NCBI RefSeq assembly: GCF_050030965.1
Contig: NZ_CP188297.1
Location: forward strand, 1,922,001-1,986,000
Direction of reading: 5' to 3'
Length of the DNA stretch: 64,000 bases
Source: Glutamicibacter sp002979865
GTDB taxonomy: Bacteria > Actinomycetota > Actinomycetes > Actinomycetales > Micrococcaceae
The first letter of the stretch is position 1. Each line of letters begins with the position of its first letter. Below the pieces are notes generated by a model. It was not told the DNA's origin. It ran no database searches and saw only the letters and a list, made by a program, of their open reading frames with translations. A program made the translations under genes and the position numbers. This document shows, one piece after another, positions 43,108 through 51,225 of the stretch.

Positions 43108-44586
43108 ATGGCCCTGAGCATTGTGCCAACCATCGAAAACACCACCAGCGGGCAGCTGGAAGCCTATTTGGCCGCCGCGCAAGACAGCTTCGGCGCCTGG
43201 GCCGCAACCAGCCCGGCCCAGCGAGCCGGCATCCTGGACGCCGTGGCCAGCGCGCTGGATGCCGCCGCGGACCAGCTGGTTCCGATAGCCATGGCCGAGA
43301 CCAACCTGCCCGAGCTGCGCCTTCGCGGGGAACTGAAGCGCACCACCTTCCAGCTGCGCTTCTTCGGGGAACTGCTGCGCGATGGCGGATACCTCGACGC
43401 GCGCATCGACCATCCCGATGCGCAGTGGCCCATGGGAGCCGCCCGCCCGGATCTGCGGCGCACCCGCATTCCGCTCGGACCTGTCGTGGTCTTCGCGGCC
43501 AGCAACTTCCCCTTCGCCTTCTCGGTGGCCGGCGGCGACAGCGCCTCGGCGCTGGCGGCTGGCAACCCGGTCATCGTCAAGGCGCACCATGGGCATCTTC
43601 AACTCTCGCGGCTCACCGCCCAGGTGGTCAACGAAGCCTTGGCCGGGGCTGGCGCGCCGGAAGGGCTATTCCAGGTCGTCTTCGGAACCGAAGCCGGGCG
43701 CACAGTCCTGCTGGATCCGCGGATCAAGGCCGCAGGATTCACCGGTTCCATCCCCGGGGGCCGGGCCCTGATGGATCTGGCTGTTTCCCGCGATGAACCT
43801 ATTCCCTTCTACGGGGAGCTGGGCAGCAATAACCCGGTGTTCGTCACCGAGCAGGCTGCCAGCGTGCGCGGGGAGCAGATTCTCACCGAGTTCATCGGCT
43901 CCTTCACCGCCAGTGCCGGGCAGCTGTGCACCAAGCCCGGTACGCTGTTCATCCCGCGCGGCTCGGGCTTGCGCCCGCTGCTGTCCGAGGCCGCGCTCCC
44001 GGCCGGGACCGGGCTGCTGAACCAGCGCATTCGCGAAGGCTACGGGCAGGTGCTGGACCAATTGTCCGCGCATCCCGCTGTCGAGGTGCTCGCGCAGGGC
44101 AGCGAACCGCTGGGCGGGCAGCCTTCACCCACCTTGCTGGTCACCGGCATCGACGAGCTGCTGGCAGATCCGCGGGCCTTGCAGGCCGAGTGCTTCGGGC
44201 CCAGTGCACTGGTCGTGGAATACGACTCCGAGCAGCAGCTGGTGGCTGCGGCGCAGACCTTCGAGGGCCAGCTGACCGCAACCATCCACGGCGAAGAAGG
44301 CGACCGCGTCCAAGAGCTGGTCGCGGCGCTGGCGAACAAGGCCGGACGCGTGCTGTGGAACCAGTGGCCCACCGGGGTTTCGGTGACCTATGCCCAGCAG
44401 CATGGCGGCCCCTACCCGGCCACCACCGCGGTGGGGACCACCTCGGTCGGTGCCGCCGCCATCGAGCGGTTCGTGCGCCCGGTGGCCTACCAGAACTTTC
44501 CGCAGCATCTGCTCCCGGCACAACTGCAGGATGCCAACCCGGATAGCGTTCCGCAGCTGGTCAACGGCCAGCCGCGCGGCCGCTGA
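43108..44586 (+). CDS. aldehyde dehydrogenase (2,5-dioxovalerate/KGSA-type)
   Basis: A 492-residue aldehyde dehydrogenase of the NADP-dependent alpha-ketoglutarate-semialdehyde subgroup. It lacks the usual long N-terminal motif but has GPVVVFAASNFPFAFSVAGG, GFTGSIPGGRALMDLA, the glutamate in GELGSNNPVFV, the catalytic cysteine in AGQLCTKPG, and the WNQWPTGVSVTYAQQHGG segment that marks this subgroup. It would finish the pathway by oxidising a semialdehyde (for example to 2-oxoglutarate). The hydratase just upstream fits such a fate. Start ATG 43108; TTG 43102 is an alternative. Confidence 0.88.
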   Translation: MALSIVPTIENTTSGQLEAYLAAAQDSFGAWAATSPAQRAGILDAVASALDAAADQLVPIAMAETNLPELRLRGELKRTTFQLRFFGELLRDGGYLDARIDHPDAQWPMGAARPDLRRTRIPLGPVVVFAASNFPFAFSVAGGDSASALAAGNPVIVKAHHGHLQLSRLTAQVVNEALAGAGAPEGLFQVVFGTEAGRTVLLDPRIKAAGFTGSIPGGRALMDLAVSRDEPIPFYGELGSNNPVFVTEQAASVRGEQILTEFIGSFTASAGQLCTKPGTLFIPRGSGLRPLLSEAALPAGTGLLNQRIREGYGQVLDQLSAHPAVEVLAQGSEPLGGQPSPTLLVTGIDELLADPRALQAECFGPSALVVEYDSEQQLVAAAQTFEGQLTATIHGEEGDRVQELVAALANKAGRVLWNQWPTGVSVTYAQQHGGPYPATTAVGTTSVGAAAIERFVRPVAYQNFPQHLLPAQLQDANPDSVPQLVNGQPRGR

Positions 44587-44622
44587 GCGGAACCGCGAAG
44601 TGCCACCAGGAGGGAAGAGCCC

Positions 44623-45012
44623 ATGCATGCCATTGAAGGAATCGTCGAGCACGGAGACGCCCGCGGGCGAGAACTCGGCTTCCGCACCGCGAATATCCCC
44701 ATGCTGCAAGATGACCAGCTCGATGGCGTGTGGGGTGCCGAAGTGCTGCTGCCCGATGGGCGCCAGGTGCCTGCCTGCGTGTCCATCGGCCGGCGCGACA
44801 CGTTCTACCGCACCGGCGGGCAGGTGCTGCTCGAAGCGCATCTGCTCGACTTCTCCGGGGACCTCTACGGTCAGCACCTGGTGGTGCGCCTACTGGAATT
44901 CCAGCGCCCGCAAGTTGAATATGCGGATGCTGGAACCCTGGTGGAGCAGCTGCATCGGGATGTGGCCGAGACGCGACGCGCGGCACAGCTGCGGGAAAGC
45001 GTCCTTGCATGA
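44623..45012 (+). CDS. stand-alone riboflavin kinase (flavokinase) domain protein
   Basis: A 129-residue protein equal to the C-terminal kinase half of bifunctional RibF. It has IVEHGDARGRELGFRTANIP (with the T-A-N ligand motif), PACVSIGRRDTFY and the catalytic glutamate in LEAHLLDFSGDLYG. The FAD-synthetase (adenylyltransferase) half is absent, so it would make FMN only. An excellent ribosome site (AGGAGGG) precedes it. Placed behind an FMN-dependent monooxygenase it probably raises the FMN supply for that enzyme. A diverged, non-catalytic copy is possible but the key residues are present. Confidence 0.85.
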   Translation: MHAIEGIVEHGDARGRELGFRTANIPMLQDDQLDGVWGAEVLLPDGRQVPACVSIGRRDTFYRTGGQVLLEAHLLDFSGDLYGQHLVVRLLEFQRPQVEYADAGTLVEQLHRDVAETRRAAQLRESVLA

Positions 45013-45194
45013 GCGGGATCGCAATGGCGCCCCCGGCTGCGCCGCCGTCCTGGGCGGTGCAGCGGGTGGCGACCGTCATTGAACGCCAGGGCATCCCGGT
45101 GCCGATCCGCGATGCCAAGCGCATCGCGCAAAAAGCCGGGGTGAGCAAGAGCCTGGCCCGCCGTTGCATCCACTACATGGACAGCGGGAAGTAG
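45009..45194 (+). CDS. small basic protein, possible HTH
   Basis: A 61-residue protein that overlaps the flavokinase stop by four bases (ATGA), the reason to accept it as a gene. The first 15 residues are Ala/Pro-rich; the rest (RVATVIERQGIPVPIRDAKR, IAQKAGVSKSLARRCIHYM) looks like a small helix-turn-helix with basic residues. It is the last gene of the operon, about 110 bp before a strong stem-loop. It might regulate the operon or be a structural accessory; no family recognised. Confidence 0.55.
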   Translation: MSGIAMAPPAAPPSWAVQRVATVIERQGIPVPIRDAKRIAQKAGVSKSLARRCIHYMDSGK

Positions 45195-45300
45195 CTTCCT
45201 GCAGCGACCGGGCGTGCTGGAGTGGGCCCCTGGCTCCCAGGCGCTGGACGCCGCGGCACTGACGCGCCGTCGGCAAAATTCCTGGTACCTTCTCCAACTA

Positions 45301-45347
45301 AGCCGCGCGAATCTCCGCGGGATCATCCCGCTGTCTCGCGCGGCTTT
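45301..45347 (+). terminator. stem-loop ending the monooxygenase operon
   Basis: AGCCGCGCGA (45301-45310) pairs with TCGCGCGGCT (45336-45345), followed by TTT. Inside lies CGCGGGATCATCCCGC-type pairing, so two nested stems can form. It fits a terminator for the 39.8-45.2 kb operon. Confidence 0.65.
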
Positions 45348-45583
45348 GTGGCGCTGCCTTGGTGCCCTCGTGCCGCTATGGGCCCGGTCATATGGGCAAT
45401 GCTCCTGCGCCGTCGCGGGTTTAATCCGGGACATTTCTGCGCAACGCCCAGGGCGGCAAAAATCATCTCAGTCTCCTTGTCAGCTCCGTTCGTGCAGCTG
45501 AACTCCTTGAATTTCCGGGCCCCGGAGCTGGGTCCGACGATGAAATGTTTTGCTGAATGTGTTGTGCATCACCGGAGTGTCGT
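45348..45583. other. spacer before the transporter promoter
   Basis: About 240 bp without a supported gene. Confidence 0.4.
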
Positions 45584-45618
45584 GTTCACTAGATAACTAG
45601 CATGATCATCTGGTGAAC
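45584..45618 (+). promoter_or_regulatory. two operator sites upstream of the MFS gene
   Basis: GTTCACTAGATAAC (45584-45597) is the reverse complement of GTTATCTAGTGAAC, and ATCATCTGGTGAAC (45605-45618) is in direct orientation. Both match the operator before the monooxygenase operon (GTTCATCTAGTGAAC, 39780-39794). Two inverted copies 21 bp apart suggest cooperative binding by one regulator of both units. Confidence 0.6.
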
Positions 45619-45724
45619 GTTATGAAGTTCTTGTTTCGCTATTGCAAGTGAAAATTCCACAGCAGTTCATGCGCAGCGAGAGCATCAGATCTCGAAACCA
45701 ATTCCCGGCAGGAAAGAGAATACG

Positions 45725-47236
45725 ATGAGCGAATCATCGAGAATGCAGCGTCCCGCGTTGCCCAAGGTATCGCGCAGGCTCCGCGCCGATGACTGCATTG
45801 TCGTCGACAAGAAGGAATTGCGCCGCGCACAGATCGGCGCGGGCATTGGCAATTTCATCGAATGGTATGACATCGGGGTCTACGGCTATCTGGCAGTGAC
45901 CATGACCGCGGTCTTCACCGAAGGCATGGACCAGAGCATGGGCCTGCTGGTGACGCTGTTCGGTTTCGCCGTGTCCTTCATCGTCCGCCCGCTGGGCGGA
46001 ATGATCCTGGGCCCGCTCGGGGACAAGATCGGCCGGCGCAAGGTCATGTTCTTCACCATCGCCCTGATGGCCGGAGCCACCACGCTGATTGGCTTGCTTC
46101 CCACCGCTGGGCAGGTCGGCCTGTGGGTGATCGTCCCGCTGTACCTGCTCAAGATGCTGCAGGGCTTCTCCACCGGCGGCGAATACTCCGGCGCCGCAAC
46201 CTACGTGGCCGAGTTCTCCCCGGATGACCGCCGCGGATTCATGACCTCCCTGCTGAACTCGGGATCGATGCTCGGCTTCGCTGCCGGTGCGGCAGTTGTC
46301 GCTGCCACCTCCGCGATCACCACCTCGGCGTGGGGCGAGAATGCGATGCTCGCCGGCGGCTGGCGCATTCCGTTCCTGGTGGCACTGCCGCTGGGCATCG
46401 TGGCGATTTCGCTGCGCAGCAAGATCCCGGAATCCCCGACCTTCGAAGCGGCCCGCGAGGCTGCCGAGGTCGGCGAGGTCCATCCAATGTTCGTCCGCCA
46501 CAATCTGCCGAACATCTTCCGCCACTACTGGCCGCAGATCCTCATCGGCTGCGCCTTGATCGCCGCGGACGGCACCTCCGGATATATGCTCACCAGCTAC
46601 ATGCCCACCTATCTCGAAGCGGAAATCGGCTCGCCAGCGGTGCATACCGCGGTGGCAGCGGTAGTTGTGCTGGTCCTCCAGGCAGTGCTGATCCCCGTGA
46701 TAGCCAACTGGTCGGACAAGATCGGTCGGCGGCCGATCTACATGATCGCGACCATCGGCAACCTGGTCCTGCTGGTGCCGGCCTTCGCGCTGATGCATGT
46801 TGGCACGATGTGGTCGCTGTACCTCTCGCTGTTCATGGTGGCCCTGCCCAGCGCGTTCTTCCTGGCCATGACCGGAGCTGTCATGTCCGAGCTGTTCCCC
46901 ACCGCTTCGCGCTACGGCGGAATGGGCGTCACCCACAACCTGTCGATTTCCATTTTCGGCGGAACCACGCCGCTGGTCAGCCAGATCCTGGTGAATACCA
47001 CGGGCAACCACTTCGCGCCGGCCTACTACATCATGTTCTTCTCGGTTATTGCGCTCTGTGCCACCTTCAAGCTGCGCGAGACGGCATCTCGTCCGCTGCT
47101 CGGTTCGGTGCCCGTGGTGCGCACGCGCGAAGAAGCGCTGGCCCTGGCCAAGGGGCAGGATGAAAATGAGCTGCTGGATACCTCCACCATGCTTCTCGCC
47201 CCAGTGCCAGCGCGTGCTCCGGAAACAAGTAGCTAG
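45725..47236 (+). CDS. MFS transporter, MHS (metabolite:H+ symporter) family
   Basis: A 503-residue transporter with about twelve helices. The N-terminal IGAGIGNFIEWYDIGVYGYL and FIVRPLGGMILGPLGDKIGR are the MHS signatures (ProP, KgtP, PcaK neighbours). AGGAAAGA precedes the ATG at 45725. Through the shared operator it is linked to the seven-gene monooxygenase operon, so it probably imports the operon's carboxylate-type or osmolyte-like substrate. A strong bidirectional stem-loop follows. Confidence 0.9.
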   Translation: MSESSRMQRPALPKVSRRLRADDCIVVDKKELRRAQIGAGIGNFIEWYDIGVYGYLAVTMTAVFTEGMDQSMGLLVTLFGFAVSFIVRPLGGMILGPLGDKIGRRKVMFFTIALMAGATTLIGLLPTAGQVGLWVIVPLYLLKMLQGFSTGGEYSGAATYVAEFSPDDRRGFMTSLLNSGSMLGFAAGAAVVAATSAITTSAWGENAMLAGGWRIPFLVALPLGIVAISLRSKIPESPTFEAAREAAEVGEVHPMFVRHNLPNIFRHYWPQILIGCALIAADGTSGYMLTSYMPTYLEAEIGSPAVHTAVAAVVVLVLQAVLIPVIANWSDKIGRRPIYMIATIGNLVLLVPAFALMHVGTMWSLYLSLFMVALPSAFFLAMTGAVMSELFPTASRYGGMGVTHNLSISIFGGTTPLVSQILVNTTGNHFAPAYYIMFFSVIALCATFKLRETASRPLLGSVPVVRTREEALALAKGQDENELLDTSTMLLAPVPARAPETSS

Positions 47237-47255
47237 AATCGAAAAGCCTTGCAGC

Positions 47256-47304
47256 AACCGCCCGGTGGGCGTTCCCGATGGAGGGAACGCGCACCGGGTG
47301 GTTT
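47256..47304. terminator. strong bidirectional stem-loop
   Basis: AACCGCCCGGTGGGCGTTCCC and its near-complement meet over a 6-base loop. It separates the convergent MFS and PucR genes, and TTT follows on the plus strand. One mismatch in the stem. Confidence 0.75.
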
Positions 47305-47343
47305 GCATTGCGGGAATTATCCGCTGGAGCCGGTGCGTACTGG

Positions 47344-48720
47344 CTAGGCCTGCACCACGGGCCAGGCCTTGCGCGCGAGGTAGAAGTCCGAGATATCCAC
47401 TACTTTGCGTACGCTGCGCCCGGTCAGCAATTCGGCCTGCTTGATCCGGTAGGCCAAGGTCTGCCGGTGGATGCCCAAGAAATTTGCGGTGTGCTGCCAT
47501 TGCAGGTCGCGGTCCAGCAAGGCGAAAAGGGAATCCCGGTACACGGCTACCTGGTTGCTGGAGCCTGCCAGCGGGCCGAGCACCATGCTGACGATTCGCT
47601 CGGCTTCCGAGGCGGATCGGGCCAGCAGTGACACCTGCAGTCCGGAGAATTCAACGAGTTCTCCGGGCCGGGGTTCAGAAGGAATCGCCCCCTGCGCTTC
47701 TTGCGCCGCGCCTTCGAGGTCCGCGAAGCGCTGCTGCGGTGAGCTTAGTCCGAAAGTGGCCTGCAATTCGCTGGCGATCGTCCGTAGCACCGGAAGATCC
47801 TTCTCGCGCACTACGGCGATGGAGTTGTTCTTCCACGACGTGGCTAGCGGCATCAACCCGTGCAAGGACAGGGACATCGCCACGGCATCGAGCAGCTTTC
47901 CCGGGGCGCAGGCGACCCGGAATCCGGGCTCCCCAGCGATCCATGCACCGCCATCGATATCCTGTTCGCCCAGCTTGCCGGCCAGGCCCAGCCGCAGGGA
48001 AGTTTCGGCCGCGGCGACGGCATTGCCGGCATCCTGGAGCAGCGAATTGGCATCGACCGCGAGGATCTGCTTGAGGTGCACCAGCAGCAGGGCATCCAGT
48101 TGCGCGTCGGCCGGGACGAGCAATTGGGTGGGGCGGATGGTGGACAGGGAGTGGCGGCGATGCGCATTCGTGGGCAGTGTGCCGATCACTGGGCATCCGG
48201 TCATCGTGTCCTGGACAGCAATGTCCACCGAGCACAGCTTTTCCACCCAGTCGCCGCTGCGCTTGCCCTTCCGGTTCTGCGATCCGGCTTCCTGGTACAT
48301 CCGGGAAAGTAGCAGGACCGAGCGGTTCAGCTGGTTGGTGGTCACGGCGGCCACTGTCCGGGCGATCACCACGAAGGGGGTTTGCGGTCCGGTGGACAGC
48401 ACCGGGAAGGTCAGTTCATCGGCCGCCTGCAGCATCTCGCGTGTGAGCTCGGGTGCGAGCCCATCCTGGCCAATGATCAGCCCTGCAATCCCCGCAGCAT
48501 CCGCCTTGCGGACGAAATCGGCCTGCTCTTGGGCTTCCGCGGGGATATTCAGGCCCAGGGACATCAATAGTTCCTCGTTACCCAGCCAGCGCCACGGCTC
48601 AGCGGATTCGCTGGTCTGCGCCCAGCGCACGATGCGTCCAAGGCCTGACTGGCCGGCGATCACCTTGGTATCCAAGGCCGGATCAGAAATGAGTTTGGCG
48701 ATCGTGAGCAGTTCCGCCAT
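47344..48720 (-). CDS. PucR family transcriptional regulator
   Basis: A 458-residue regulator. The N-terminal PucR/XylR-like domain holds SGLGRIVRWAQTSES and LIIGQDGLAPELT; a middle sensor-like part and the C-terminal helix-turn-helix (LGIHRQTLAYRIKQAELL) are complete. PucR members respond to purine/amine or other small metabolites. The gene diverges from a FAD amine oxidase, with the palindrome GTATGAATATCATAC between them, so that gene is its likely target. It ends close to the MFS gene; both run into one stem-loop. Confidence 0.88.
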   Translation of the reverse strand: MAELLTIAKLISDPALDTKVIAGQSGLGRIVRWAQTSESAEPWRWLGNEELLMSLGLNIPAEAQEQADFVRKADAAGIAGLIIGQDGLAPELTREMLQAADELTFPVLSTGPQTPFVVIARTVAAVTTNQLNRSVLLLSRMYQEAGSQNRKGKRSGDWVEKLCSVDIAVQDTMTGCPVIGTLPTNAHRRHSLSTIRPTQLLVPADAQLDALLLVHLKQILAVDANSLLQDAGNAVAAAETSLRLGLAGKLGEQDIDGGAWIAGEPGFRVACAPGKLLDAVAMSLSLHGLMPLATSWKNNSIAVVREKDLPVLRTIASELQATFGLSSPQQRFADLEGAAQEAQGAIPSEPRPGELVEFSGLQVSLLARSASEAERIVSMVLGPLAGSSNQVAVYRDSLFALLDRDLQWQHTANFLGIHRQTLAYRIKQAELLTGRSVRKVVDISDFYLARKAWPVVQA

Positions 48721-48756
48721 CTTTTCTCCAGGGTTTTGTGCGCAGTGATGAAAATA

Positions 48757-48771
48757 GTATGAATATCATAC
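48757..48771. promoter_or_regulatory. palindrome in the pucR / amine oxidase divergent region
   Basis: GTATGAATATCATAC: six-base arms with a 3-base centre, midway between the two start codons. Likely site of the PucR-type regulator. Confidence 0.5.
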
Positions 48772-48853
48772 ATCCGCATAAGTGATCTCCGGGATGCCGC
48801 ACCATACAGTGGCTACCAGTACACGACTGGCACATGAAAAGGACCGGAAAACC

Positions 48854-50155
48854 ATGGACAACACTTACGACTCAGATGTCATCATCATCGGCGCCGGCCT
48901 GGCCGGACTGACCGCCGCCCGCGAACTGGGCGCAGCCGACTACTCGGTCACCGTGCTCGAAGCGCGCGACCGCATGGGCGGCCGCCTCTACACCGAGGAC
49001 CGCCTGGGCAAGCACCTGGAGCTGGGCGGAAACTGGCTGCACTGGACCCAGCCGCACGTGTGGGCCGAGGTCACCCGCTACGGACTGCGCGCGGGCCGCG
49101 GTCCGAAGTCCGAGGAGACCTTCTGGTATGCCGATGGCAAGGTGCAGCGCGGGGACCTGGCCGGCTTCATGGACCTGATCGACCACGGCATGCACGCCCT
49201 GGTAGGCGAAAGCGGAAAGCTCCTGCCGCGCCCCGACTTGGTCTCCAATGACGATCAGTTCGCGCAGGCCGATCAGCTGACCTTGCAGCAGGCCCTTGAC
49301 CGCCTGGATCTGAGCGATGACGAGCGGCAGGCCAATGAAGCGGCCTGGGTGGGGCATTGCAATGGGCCGCTGGACCAGGTCGGCTTCAGCGCAGCGATCC
49401 GCTGGACCGCGGCCACCTCCGGAGCATGGCGCGTCATGCATGAGGCCAGCGCCGTTTACCGGCTGGAAGATGGCAATGACCAGCTGGTCAAGGCCATTGC
49501 ATCCGACGTTCCCGGAGAGATTCGCCTGAATGCGCCAGTGGCCTCGATTGCCCACGATGAGCAGGGCGCCACCGTGGTACTGGCAAGCGGCGAGAGCTTG
49601 CGCGCTCGCCGGGTCATTGTCACCGTTCCGCTGAACATCCTGCACGAGCTGGATATCCAGCCTGCGCTGTCGCCGGTCAAGCGCGAGGTGAGCCAGGCAG
49701 GTACCGCATCACAGGGGCTCAAGCTCTGGATCCGGGTGAAGGGTCCGATCAAGCCATTCTTCGCGTACTCCACGCAGGAGCACCCGCTCTCGGTGGTACG
49801 CACGGAATTCGTGGGCGAAGAGGATGCAGTACTGGTCTCCTTCGGCGCCGACGCCTCACGCTTGGACATCACCAGTATCGAGGACGTGCAGGAAGCGCTG
49901 CGTGCCTGGCGCGATGACCTGGAAGTCCTGGAAATCGCGGCCCACGACTGGAACGCGGATCCCTACGCCAAGGAAACCTGGCTCATCCACCGGCCGCAGG
50001 CCTACACCACGGGCCAAGCCGAGCTGCAGCGTGCCGAAGGGGCAGTGCACCTGGCCGGCAGCGACCTGGCCAACCTTTGGGCCGGCTTCTTCGACGGTGC
50101 TATCGAGAGCGGGTTGCGGGTATCCCGTGAGGTGCGCGCCGCACTCGAAGGGTAA
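48854..50155 (+). CDS. FAD-dependent amine oxidase (6-hydroxynicotine-oxidase-like)
   Basis: A 433-residue flavin monoamine oxidase. The FAD-binding motif is IIGAGLAGLTAARELG, followed by VLEARDRMGGRLYTED and LELGGNWLHWTQ. The C-terminal FAD-contact region is HLAGSDLANLWAGFFDGAIE. The run HDWNADPYAKETW recalls Arthrobacter 6-hydroxy-L-nicotine oxidase. It would oxidise a secondary or primary amine to an imine with peroxide release. The ATG at 48854 was taken; the upstream in-frame extension lacks support. Expression is probably under the divergent PucR regulator. Confidence 0.88.
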   Translation: MDNTYDSDVIIIGAGLAGLTAARELGAADYSVTVLEARDRMGGRLYTEDRLGKHLELGGNWLHWTQPHVWAEVTRYGLRAGRGPKSEETFWYADGKVQRGDLAGFMDLIDHGMHALVGESGKLLPRPDLVSNDDQFAQADQLTLQQALDRLDLSDDERQANEAAWVGHCNGPLDQVGFSAAIRWTAATSGAWRVMHEASAVYRLEDGNDQLVKAIASDVPGEIRLNAPVASIAHDEQGATVVLASGESLRARRVIVTVPLNILHELDIQPALSPVKREVSQAGTASQGLKLWIRVKGPIKPFFAYSTQEHPLSVVRTEFVGEEDAVLVSFGADASRLDITSIEDVQEALRAWRDDLEVLEIAAHDWNADPYAKETWLIHRPQAYTTGQAELQRAEGAVHLAGSDLANLWAGFFDGAIESGLRVSREVRAALEG

Positions 50156-50213
50156 TCGGGCCTTGGCTCGATTTATGGGCAGAGTGTTCACCCTGCGGTC
50201 AACCGGCTAGGCT

Positions 50214-50229
50214 GAATAGAAGACTATTC
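50214..50229. promoter_or_regulatory. palindrome before the IclR gene
   Basis: GAATAGAAGACTATTC: six-base arms around a 4-base centre, 20 bp upstream of the IclR start codon. Likely an autoregulatory operator. Confidence 0.45.
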
Positions 50230-50248
50230 GAAAGGCTGGTTCCCCTCC

Positions 50249-51046
50249 ATGGGAGAAACAAGTGGAAAATCCTCTGGCGGCATGGCGGCAAACCGGTCGG
50301 TTTCACGGGCAATCGCGGTGCTGCGCGCCCTTGCCGCCAGGGGGGAACCCTTGACGGTCACGGAGATCGCCAAGCAGATCGGCTTGGCCCGGGCCACGGT
50401 CTTCCGCCTCTTGCTGACCCTGGAAGAAGAAGGGTTCGTCGACCGCCAGGACACGCACTACACCCTCGGCTGGGATCTGGCCCGCATTGCCCAGGACGTT
50501 GATCCCACCCCGGGGTTGCTATCCAGGGTCAGCGACGTGGTAGTGGAGATCGCCGACATGCTCAACGAAACGGTGACGCTGAGCGTGCGCCACGGGAAGT
50601 ACGACCTGGATCTCGTGCAGCAAGCGTCTCCGCGCGCCATTGGAATGTCGATGACCGAGCTGCAGGGCCAGCGCTGGCCATTGCATGCCTCGGCTACCGG
50701 AAAGCTGCTCCTTTCCGAACTGGATAAGGAATCGATCCGCATTGCTACCGGAAGCAAGCTGGAAAAGCTGACGAGCCAAACGATCACCACATGGAAAGCC
50801 TTGGACGCCGAGCTGGATCAGATTCGCGAACGCGGCTGGGCAAGCACCATTGACGAGCTGGAAGTGGGAATCATTTCCGTGGCGGTCCCGATCCGCGGCG
50901 CTGGCAACGATCTCATCGGAATGCTCGCCTACATGGCACCGCGCCACCGCGTGGACACCGAAAAGCTGGAAGTGCAGAAGATCGAGGGCCTGCTTGAAGG
51001 CGCCAAGATGGTACGCCGACGCATCGTTTCGATGACCGGGGAATAG
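50249..51046 (+). CDS. IclR family transcriptional regulator
   Basis: A 265-residue IclR-type regulator. The helix-turn-helix is LTVTEIAKQIGLARATVFRL (about residues 33-52), followed by the wing EEGFVDRQDTHYTLG. The ligand-binding GAF-like domain holds LSVRHGKYDLDLVQQ, LHASATGKLLLSEL and VAVPIRGAGNDLIG. It starts with AAGG upstream of ATG 50249. The SDR 180 bp downstream on the same strand is a likely target. Effector unknown. Confidence 0.9.
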   Translation: MGETSGKSSGGMAANRSVSRAIAVLRALAARGEPLTVTEIAKQIGLARATVFRLLLTLEEEGFVDRQDTHYTLGWDLARIAQDVDPTPGLLSRVSDVVVEIADMLNETVTLSVRHGKYDLDLVQQASPRAIGMSMTELQGQRWPLHASATGKLLLSELDKESIRIATGSKLEKLTSQTITTWKALDAELDQIRERGWASTIDELEVGIISVAVPIRGAGNDLIGMLAYMAPRHRVDTEKLEVQKIEGLLEGAKMVRRRIVSMTGE

Positions 51047-51225
51047 GTCCGGGCAATGCTGGCGTGCAGCAACCTGCGTCGCCTGGTTGGCTCTGCGGAG
51101 CAGTGACTGAGCTCATAGACCTTTGATTGACACGTCATCGACTTTCGAGATGGATCGGAGTAGCGTCCAAGGTATGAGGCCAACGGAAATCCCGTGACCA
51201 TCTTGAAACGGAAAGTGGGTCCATC

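Noticed and set aside
45734..47500. 588-codon minus-strand frame opposite the MFS gene
   Set aside because: Antisense shadow; no domain, no ribosome site.
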